Source: a virus. Taken from it: DNA of 35,583 bases. Both the position numbers and the translations under genes were made by a program. The stretch spans positions 1-35,583 of IMG/VR virus record IMGVR_UViG_3300042261_001220. One strand, given 5' to 3'. The first letter of the stretch is position 1, and every line of letters begins with the position of its first letter. The notes beneath the pieces are model-generated. The model made no database searches. It was not told where the DNA came from and saw only the letters and a program-made list of their open reading frames with translations. This document shows positions 1-4,668 of this stretch, one piece after another.

Positions 1-246
1 GGTAAATATTTCAAGGAAACTGCAGTTGCCTATAAGGTGACCACATTCCTATTTGCCAACGAAAACCCACAGATCCGTATCACAGATGCAGTAAGACGGA
101 TTAAACCAGCTATTGAGTATCATGCAAAAATGACAGCGCACCTTCAGAATAAGAAGGAAGTAGCTGAAGCGGCAAAGAATGCTGCAGTTACAAATCCTGA
201 TCCCGCAGCGCCAGAAGTATTGGATGAAAACGGGAACAAAATCTAA
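1..246 (+). CDS. 3' end of an unknown gene (5' truncated)
   Basis: The reading frame is open from base 1 to the TAA at 244-246, so only the last 81 residues of a gene that begins outside the window are seen. The GTG at 37 is in frame but there is no reason to take it as the start. The visible part has a basic helical stretch and an alanine-rich tail (KEVAEAAKNAAVTNPDPAAP) ending DENGNKI. Its codons are visibly richer in G and C than those of most later genes, which may mean it belongs to a different, perhaps structural, gene block upstream. It is followed by a strong terminator, so it ends a transcription unit. No family recognised. Confidence 0.7.
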   Translation, partial: GKYFKETAVAYKVTTFLFANENPQIRITDAVRRIKPAIEYHAKMTAHLQNKKEVAEAAKNAAVTNPDPAAPEVLDENGNKI

Positions 247-280
247 ACCTTGAGTTTGCTAAGTCTCAGGGTACAGACCC

Positions 281-323
281 ATAGGGCTGGTTGAAAAACA
301 CCAAGCCCTATTGGGTTCTTTTT
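281..323 (+). terminator. Rho-independent terminator
   Basis: ATAGGGCTGGT (281-291) pairs with ACCAAGCCCTAT (300-311), with one bulged A, and is followed by a T-rich run (317-323). It closes the upstream gene block. Confidence 0.8.
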
Positions 324-324
324 C

Positions 325-396
325 ATTACCGGAATAACAACATGATTACATAACCACAGTACACAATGCTCACTTATCACTCGTGTTGCCGGTAAT
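325..396 (+). other. Stem-closed structured element
   Basis: ATTACCGG (325-332) is perfectly complementary to CCGGTAAT (389-396), and CAACA (338-342) to TGTTG (384-388), giving a 13-pair arm around about 40 nt. The size is tRNA-like, but there is no T-arm or D-arm, so it is not a tRNA. It lies in the 377-base gene-free leader between the first terminator and the gene at 624. It could be part of a non-coding RNA or a leader structure. Confidence 0.45.
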
Positions 397-443
397 GTTA
401 AGCTTACAACGAATTTATTATATTTTAGGGTTGGTTGATTATT

Positions 444-499
444 AAAACAAGGCTAAGCGTACAGTCGCATCGAGAGCTTAGAGCCACTAGCTTTGTTTT
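444..499 (+). other. Long hairpin with alternative pairing
   Basis: AAAACAAGGCTA (444-455) pairs with TAGCTTTGTTTT (488-499) over 12 positions with one G-T pair. An alternative, mutually exclusive stem GGCTAAGC / GCTTAG-A-GCC sits inside the same segment. The 3' arm is itself T-rich, so this may act as a weak terminator or attenuator ahead of the gene at 624. Confidence 0.45.
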
Positions 500-520
500 A
501 TTTATTTGATATAATACAAA

Positions 521-572
521 CCTATCATAATTACAATCTAAATGATAGGGGTGGCATCGCCTGTATTACAGG
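521..572 (+). other. Leader hairpins upstream of the gene at 624
   Basis: CCTATCAT (521-528) pairs with ATGATAGG (542-549), and CCTGTA/TACAGG-type pairing forms a second small hairpin near 560-572. With the elements at 325-396 and 444-499, nearly the whole interval 324-623 can fold. No ORF worth calling lies here. Confidence 0.35.
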
Positions 573-623
573 TATTGTGCGTCGAGTTGATGACTTCGAG
601 GTATTAATCAAAACCATACTCAA

Positions 624-830
624 ATGAACAAGGTCGACCGTTCACGCCGAGTTTCACCTACGAGTGAACTCAAAAAGAAAACAAAGGCAGATTTGCTGGA
701 AATTGCAAGAAACTTGCCTAAAGCAAAGGTAACCGAAGAAATGACCAAAGATGAGCTAATCCTTGAAATACAAGCTGCTCAGGGTCGTTATCTGAAAAGG
801 GGTGGAACCCTAAATCGTTACGAATATTAA
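624..830 (+). CDS. Small basic protein with SAP/Rho-N-like helix-turn-helix
   Basis: 68 residues. Residues about 14-50 have the pattern of a short two-helix DNA- or RNA-binding fold of the SAP / Rho N-terminal type: a KKKTKADLLEIA helix, a loop, then MTKDELILEIQ, where the recurring 'T-K-x-[ED]-L' helix start is typical. The ends are basic or aromatic (RYLKRGGTLNRYEY). Such small proteins are common in phage genomes, often near nucleic-acid-binding genes, but the exact role is unknown. It is the first gene after a highly structured leader and is followed 8 bases later by the gene at 839, suggesting co-transcription. Family resemblance is an inference from pattern only. Confidence 0.65.
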   Translation: MNKVDRSRRVSPTSELKKKTKADLLEIARNLPKAKVTEEMTKDELILEIQAAQGRYLKRGGTLNRYEY

Positions 831-838
831 TTCGTAGT

Positions 839-1597
839 ATGAAAGATTTGAGAAGTAAGGTTAGGGCAGCAGTATTACGCTACCCTACCTTATTACCTAA
901 ATACATTGTTACATTGAAAAAATGTAATAATTTGGCTGGTGTTGCTATGGTTCATAAAGAGTGTAATAAGCTCTTACCATATCGGTTTGCATTTGAGTTT
1001 GAAGCAATGGGTTGTAGTTTTATTCAGTCGTATTATAATAAAGGTTATTTTAAACATTTAAGAAACACATGTAGAATAAATACTAAGTTAGACACATGTG
1101 CAGATAATAAAAAAGACCAAAAATATCAGACAACCTATAACAATGAAGAGCGTATAGATTTATACCGTAAACCACATCTTAATTTAGTAGCATTATTTAC
1201 GTATTTACAATATGCTAAAAAACACAGGCAAATACACAAAGATCAAAAAGGCAGTACTCACATAAATATAGATGGGTCAGCTTTTTTTAATACTACTGAA
1301 ACATATTTGTGGAGATGTAATTTTGTTACATGGTTACAATCTTGCGGTGAAAACCAATTTCTTAAGGATGTTGAAAAAATCACTGGGGAAAAATATACAG
1401 GTGAGTATAACCAAAGACAAATAAGTGATTCTAAACTATCATGGGTACGATTACATGTTGATAGATTTGAATTTCGTATATTCCCATTTACAACTGATTA
1501 CATTACACTAATATCTTGGGTAGTGCAACTTGAAGCATTACTTAAAGCATATTACAGAGCCTATTTAACTAAGGCAACATCTGTTACTAAACCATAG
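839..1597 (+). CDS. Probable glutamine-synthetase-fold amidoligase-like protein
   Basis: 252 residues, ending in TAG. Three patches occur in the order expected for the amidoligase (COOH-NH2 ligase) branch of the glutamine synthetase fold: an early strand with alternating acids (F-E-F-E, residues 52-55), a central H-I-N-I strand (141-144) preceded by Gly-Ser, and a late F-E-F-R-I-F strand (210-215) followed by a long helix. In known members these supply the metal and ATP ligands for ligating an amine to a carboxylate, and some phage copies are proposed to modify peptides or cell-wall material. The second His of the usual H-x-H is Asn here, so activity is uncertain. Six cysteines lie scattered in the first 90 residues. 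An unrelated fold remains possible. Confidence 0.4.
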   Translation: MKDLRSKVRAAVLRYPTLLPKYIVTLKKCNNLAGVAMVHKECNKLLPYRFAFEFEAMGCSFIQSYYNKGYFKHLRNTCRINTKLDTCADNKKDQKYQTTYNNEERIDLYRKPHLNLVALFTYLQYAKKHRQIHKDQKGSTHINIDGSAFFNTTETYLWRCNFVTWLQSCGENQFLKDVEKITGEKYTGEYNQRQISDSKLSWVRLHVDRFEFRIFPFTTDYITLISWVVQLEALLKAYYRAYLTKATSVTKP

Positions 1598-1606
1598 GTG
1601 TGTATA

Positions 1607-1702
1607 ATGAAAACATTAACAATTAGTTACCTAGTATTATTTATGTTTATCATTATTCATCCAGACGATAAGAAAGTGATGAATAATCTAATCGTTATTT
1701 AA
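1607..1702 (+). CDS. Possible 31-residue membrane peptide
   Basis: ATG at 1607 opens a 31-codon frame ending in TAA. The first 17 residues (MKTLTISYLVLFMFIII) are a compact hydrophobic segment, followed by HPDDKK and a short polar end. It follows the amidoligase-like gene by 9 bases. A single-span membrane peptide or leader peptide is plausible; no family recognised. Confidence 0.4.
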   Translation: MKTLTISYLVLFMFIIIHPDDKKVMNNLIVI

Positions 1703-1716
1703 TACCCTAGTTATTA

Positions 1717-1857
1717 ATGTTGGATTTATATTGGTTTCCTATAAATTACAGTATTATTGCAGATATTTGTAGTTTATTTGATATTTTAATTAGTATAGCA
1801 AACAATGTTACACTATCTGGTATAACAAATATAGGTAAAGGATACAAATATCATTAA
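1717..1857 (+). CDS. Possible 46-residue hydrophobic small protein
   Basis: ATG at 1717 to TAA at 1855-1857 gives a 46-residue frame starting MLDLYWFPINYSIIADIC and rich in Ile and Leu, with a basic end (GKGYKYH). It lies 14 bases after the 31-residue frame. The spacing is right for a gene in this region but there is no homology evidence. The segment after it (1858-2000) shows no gene. Confidence 0.35.
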   Translation: MLDLYWFPINYSIIADICSLFDILISIANNVTLSGITNIGKGYKYH

Positions 1858-1999
1858 CTAAGTCCTAGTTTGATAATATCTTTGAATTTAAAAAAAACAG
1901 AAATTAACTACTAAGACAGACTTCAATATGCAAGTTGAAGCTATATGTTGATACCTATTTAGCATGGTTAAGCACTGATCATGTATTATCATGTTTGAG

Positions 2000-2040
2000 A
2001 TCAAATATTAGCGGGTAACTAGTATTTGATTTTTCCTTTT
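2000..2040 (+). terminator. Probable terminator
   Basis: ATCAAATA (2000-2007) pairs perfectly with TATTTGAT (2023-2030), followed by TTTTTCCTTTTT. The stem is AT-only, so it may be weak. Confidence 0.5.
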
Positions 2041-2067
2041 TCATTTGAAACCAATAAAACTCAATAT

Positions 2068-2238
2068 ATGAAAAAGAAAATCTGGAATGACCACTTATCC
2101 CCGATATCAGTACAGGGGTTTAATGCTCTTCTATTAGAGCTAGATGGGCCTATTCAGCCTGTAGAGGAAACAGATTCTGAACATTCAAACAATCAACAGT
2201 TTGATATGTCTGCATTGTTGGATTTTCAATTAAGTTAA
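2068..2238 (+). CDS. Small unknown protein
   Basis: 56 residues from the ATG at 2068. The frame extends upstream to a TTG at 2026, but that lies inside the T-run of the preceding terminator hairpin, so the ATG with its A-rich leader (CAATAAAACTCAATAT) is preferred. The start is basic (MKKKIWND), the middle hydrophobic (GFNALLLELDG) and the end acidic and polar. It is followed after one base by the next small gene. Function unknown. Confidence 0.6.
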   Translation: MKKKIWNDHLSPISVQGFNALLLELDGPIQPVEETDSEHSNNQQFDMSALLDFQLS

Positions 2239-2239
2239 C

Positions 2240-2386
2240 ATGAAAGCAAAACGTAGTAAGTTATTAGATGAAGTACTAAAAGATGAATCTTTAAGTAGAC
2301 AAATACTTAAAAATTTAACTAAAATGTATCAATCAACTACTTTTGTCTTCAAAGATAAAAAATATAACCTTAAAAAACTAACTTAA
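2240..2386 (+). CDS. Small basic protein
   Basis: 48 residues from ATG 2240 to TAA 2384-2386. It fits exactly between the gene ending at 2238 and the one starting at 2388, which supports it as a real gene despite its size. The sequence (MKAKRSKLLDEVLKDESLSR ...) is helical and strongly basic toward the C-terminus (FKDKKYNLKKLT), compatible with nucleic-acid binding. No family recognised. Confidence 0.55.
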   Translation: MKAKRSKLLDEVLKDESLSRQILKNLTKMYQSTTFVFKDKKYNLKKLT

Positions 2387-2387
2387 T

Positions 2388-2633
2388 ATGAAACTAAAAG
2401 ACTATCCTAATCAACAAATTTCAATACGAAAACTGGTATTACAAATACCGGATAATGTATTTGAAGATGAAAAATACACAGGATTACCTTCAAAAGAAGT
2501 TATTCCTTGGGCACCCTTTTCTGGTCCTGATGGTTTTTGGGTTAAAACGCCAACAACTAAAAACCGTATGTTTCCATTATCAGGTAGAATGTTTAATGAA
2601 GTACTTGAATGGGAAGTATTGAGAGAAATTTAA
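2388..2633 (+). CDS. Unknown small protein
   Basis: 81 residues. The start follows the previous stop by one base (TAATATG). The N-terminal half has alternating hydrophobic residues (ISIRKLVLQIPDNVF). The middle is rich in Pro, Gly and Trp (IPWAPFSGPDGFWVKTP), suggesting a small beta-rich soluble domain. The C-terminus is helical. It is part of the 2068-2856 run of small genes. No function can be assigned. Confidence 0.6.
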   Translation: MKLKDYPNQQISIRKLVLQIPDNVFEDEKYTGLPSKEVIPWAPFSGPDGFWVKTPTTKNRMFPLSGRMFNEVLEWEVLREI

Positions 2634-2643
2634 AAATAAAACC

Positions 2644-2856
2644 ATGAAAGAAGGTTGGAAATACGTACTATTAACATACAACTTTAAGTACGATTGTCAA
2701 GGAACTGAAGAATGGAGTAGCGCAGTAGCATTAATTCATTGCCCAGAAGATTGTTCTTTTGCAAACATTAGGAGCACATTATTTAGTCAAAAGAATGTTC
2801 CACATGAGCATGAGATTGATATTAATAGCGTAATAGACTCTACAATTGAATGGTGA
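2644..2856 (+). CDS. Unknown small protein
   Basis: 70 residues beginning MKEGWKYVLLTYNFKYDCQG. The pattern of short beta strands around aromatic residues suggests a small soluble alpha/beta protein. Three cysteines and several histidines (HCPEDC, PHEHE) could bind metal but do not form a standard finger. It is the last gene before the tmRNA-like locus. Function unknown. Confidence 0.6.
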   Translation: MKEGWKYVLLTYNFKYDCQGTEEWSSAVALIHCPEDCSFANIRSTLFSQKNVPHEHEIDINSVIDSTIEW

Positions 2857-2870
2857 AAATATTAAAATAT

Positions 2871-3180
2871 ACCAGCAGCACTTGGGGCTAGGCCTTATCT
2901 TTTAAGATACAAGGGTTAATAGTATACTCACTGCTGGTTCCTTAATGCCGATTCGTTGATCTTGAGATGAATTTCGTAAGACGAGGGTTCGAGCCCCTCT
3001 ACCTCCACTAATTTTACCACTTAATAGCTAACCAGCCGCTTTAGTGCTGTCCGTATGGGGGTAACTGGTTTTGATTGCGATTAGTAATGCAAAGGGAGAA
3101 GAAGCAGTTTTGATTAAATGGCAATAACAATGTAATTGTTCTTCATCAGCAGGTTAGACTTGCTGCATAAGACGTGCCTT
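2871..3180 (+). ncRNA. ssrA: Circularly permuted tmRNA (ssrA-like)
   Basis: Both halves of a tmRNA tRNA-like domain are present in reversed order. Upstream half: P2 3' strand (2970-2979), GAC, a perfect T-arm (GAGGG 2983-2987, loop TTCGAGC, CCCTC 2995-2999), acceptor 3' strand TACCTCC (3000-3006) and A3007, followed by CTA rather than CCA. After a 49-nt spacer (3008-3056) comes the 5' half: acceptor GGGGGTA (3057-3063), pairing with all seven upstream bases including a G-U third pair (the alanine identity element), then ACTGGTTTTGA, the tmRNA D-analogue, and TTGCGATT, which pairs with the P2 strand through a two-base bulge. A tag frame follows at 3120-3170 with a P5-like hairpin (3147-3165) around its end. 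The helix ACCAGCAG / CTGCTGGT (2871-2878 / 2931-2938) may be a pseudoknot domain or processing element. Outer ends are not certain. Confidence 0.85.
3120..3170 (+). other. tmRNA degradation-tag reading frame
   Basis: From the probable resume codon GGC the frame reads GNNNVIVLHQQVRLAA then TAA. The C-terminal LAA is the signature recognised by ClpXP-type proteases in known ssrA tags, and a Gly-Asn-rich start is seen in Bacteroidota tags. The exact resume codon is inferred from the frame and position, not proven. Confidence 0.75.
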
Positions 3181-3182
3181 AC

Positions 3183-3211
3183 AGGGCCCCACGAAAGAGG
3201 GCCCTATTTTT
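3183..3211 (+). terminator. Strong rho-independent terminator after the tmRNA
   Basis: AGGGCCC (3183-3189) pairs with GGGCCCT (3199-3205) around CACGAAAGA, followed by ATTTTT. It defines the 3' end of the permuted tmRNA transcript. Confidence 0.9.
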
Positions 3212-3240
3212 CATTTATAACACTTTAATTCAAATCAAAC

Positions 3241-3630
3241 ATGAAAAAAGAACCATTGTCTGTCCCTGCTAAGAAAAGTAAGCAGACGCTTTCCAAACGC
3301 TTAAAAAAGGTATATCATTTCCTTTTCAAGCAACGTACCCCTTACAGTAAATTAGGGGATATACGTAACCCTAAAAACATTAAGGAACAAGAAAAACAAA
3401 CATTCTACTTTTACATTAAAAACGTGATTGTAGATGGTTGTGGCCCACGTGTAGAAATACATATTGAAAAAAACGATTTTCCTCATATTAAAGGTACTTA
3501 TAAAAGTAACCTTAAAGCTTCTTCACCTGGTTCTGCTGAAAGTAGAGTTAAAGGTATTGCAAGAAGGAGATTAATTCAGGAAAAGAATTTTCCAATACAT
3601 GCTTCAAACATTCAATTTTATATTATATGA
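3241..3630 (+). CDS. Unknown basic protein
   Basis: 129 residues. The N-terminal 35 residues are highly basic and poorly structured (many Lys, Arg and Ser). From about residue 50 the protein looks folded: QTFYFYIKNVIVDG, VEIHIEKNDFPHIKGTY, then a basic helix (SRVKGIARRRLIQEKNF). A small DNA- or RNA-binding protein is possible. It has an A-rich leader (TTCAAATCAAAC) and no Shine-Dalgarno. Its stop overlaps the next start (ATGA), so translation is probably coupled. No family recognised. Confidence 0.6.
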   Translation: MKKEPLSVPAKKSKQTLSKRLKKVYHFLFKQRTPYSKLGDIRNPKNIKEQEKQTFYFYIKNVIVDGCGPRVEIHIEKNDFPHIKGTYKSNLKASSPGSAESRVKGIARRRLIQEKNFPIHASNIQFYII

Positions 3631-4004
3631 TTGTTGAAATCATAGACTATCAAAGTTGGATGACTAACTTGATTGTAGTAATTGTAGTTTTATTTTTTGG
3701 AATTTTTTATTTATTATTACAATATAATGAGGATGAAAAACACAGCATACTAAAATTACATGAACTAACAGGTCATGATATTAATATGTGTGCTTGGTAT
3801 TTAAAATCATTTGATTTTGATTTTGATAAAACAGCTCATTATTTATTACATAAACCAAATGTATTAAGTGTTTATATTTTTAAAGTAGCACTTATTAATT
3901 GGGTTAAAAAAAGTAATAGTATTAAAAACCAAAAAAAGTTAGCTAAAGCATATGATCCACGAAAAAAGTATACATTCTATGATAACCCTTCAAAAAAGAG
4001 GTAG
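3627..4004 (+). CDS. Single-span membrane protein with UBA/TS-N-like domain
   Basis: 125 residues. A strong membrane segment spans about residues 13-31 (LIVVIVVLFFGIFYLLL). It is followed by a compact three-helix stretch (41-74) whose pattern, LxELTGxDINMCAWYLKxFDFDFDKTAHYLL, resembles the UBA-like TS-N domain of elongation factor Ts ('TG...C..AL...DxxxA..YL'). The C-terminus is strongly basic. A membrane-anchored protein-binding adapter would fit, but that is inference. The start overlaps the preceding stop by 4 bases. Confidence 0.6.
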   Translation: MIVEIIDYQSWMTNLIVVIVVLFFGIFYLLLQYNEDEKHSILKLHELTGHDINMCAWYLKSFDFDFDKTAHYLLHKPNVLSVYIFKVALINWVKKSNSIKNQKKLAKAYDPRKKYTFYDNPSKKR

Positions 4005-4011
4005 TGGATGG

Positions 4012-4236
4012 ATGGAATTAAAAGATGATGGGGAATTATTAAAAACTTCCCCATTTCTTTTTCATTTGGATAACTCTGACGAAGTCATAGCTACATTAGA
4101 AAAAGCAGCTATAGATGTTGAAAAAAGACGTAGAACAACAACAGATTACATGCAAAATTGTGATAATGTTAAGTTAATACGTCAGACAATTGCAAAGATA
4201 TTAATTGCTTGTGAAACCAATAATCAAATCAACTAA
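4012..4236 (+). CDS. Unknown small protein
   Basis: 74 residues from the ATG at 4012, which lies just after the previous stop. The frame is open back to an ATG at 3952, but that would overlap the previous gene by 53 bases and encode an unlikely basic leader, so the later start is chosen. Sequence is MELKDDGELLKTSPFLFHLD followed by a long charged helix. Function unknown. Confidence 0.55.
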   Translation: MELKDDGELLKTSPFLFHLDNSDEVIATLEKAAIDVEKRRRTTTDYMQNCDNVKLIRQTIAKILIACETNNQIN

Positions 4237-4238
4237 TC

Positions 4239-4586
4239 ATGGAAAAACTTGAAAAAGCAATAAGTGATAACATCATGCTAGCAATTCGTGAAGCAGATAT
4301 TAAAAAAGCACATACTCTTACTAAGTTAGCAAGAGCAATAGCTTTTAACAAAAAACATAACAACATTATTTCTGAAATTGCTTTATTAGAAGCACAGGAA
4401 CAGGTTGTAAATGAATGTAAAGCTCTTTATGTTATCATAAGGAACGATGTAATTCAGAAAGAAGAATGGAAGGACGAGGCTGAATATTTAAAACTTGTTC
4501 ATGCTGAAAAAGCAACAGCAACTCTTGAAGACGAGTGTGACTTCGAATTACTTTTAATCGATGAACTACTCGATAAAATAAAGTAA
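4239..4586 (+). CDS. Unknown helical protein
   Basis: 115 residues, almost entirely predicted helix with heptad-like spacing of Leu, Ile and Ala, ending in an acidic segment (LEDECDFELLLIDELLDKIK). Probably coiled coil or a helical bundle. It starts 2 bases after the previous stop and is the last gene before a probable promoter at 4600. Function unknown. Confidence 0.6.
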   Translation: MEKLEKAISDNIMLAIREADIKKAHTLTKLARAIAFNKKHNNIISEIALLEAQEQVVNECKALYVIIRNDVIQKEEWKDEAEYLKLVHAEKATATLEDECDFELLLIDELLDKIK

Positions 4587-4599
4587 CATCTTCGTTTAT

Positions 4600-4607
4600 T
4601 ATATTTG
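4600..4607 (+). promoter_or_regulatory. Possible Bacteroidota-type promoter -7 box
   Basis: TATATTTG matches TAnnTTTG, the known Bacteroidota -7 element, 62 bases before the start of the 790-residue protein gene. A convincing TTTG at about -33 is not visible, so this is tentative. Confidence 0.35.
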
Positions 4608-4668
4608 CATTATGGTCGAAATAAACAACTAATAATAGACAATTGTCTCACTTTAATTGTTTATCAAA

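Noticed and set aside
325-396. A tRNA of 72 nt.
   Set aside because: The closing stem is right in size but there is no T-loop, D-arm or anticodon arm.
2983-3010. An attachment site derived from the 3' end of a host tmRNA gene.
   Set aside because: An att site would carry only the 3' end. Here a matching 5' half with compensating acceptor pairs, a tag frame and a terminator follows, so a complete permuted gene explains the data better.
3952-4011. Upstream start for the small gene at 4012.
   Set aside because: It would overlap the previous gene by 53 bases; the ATG at 4012 lies just after that gene's stop.
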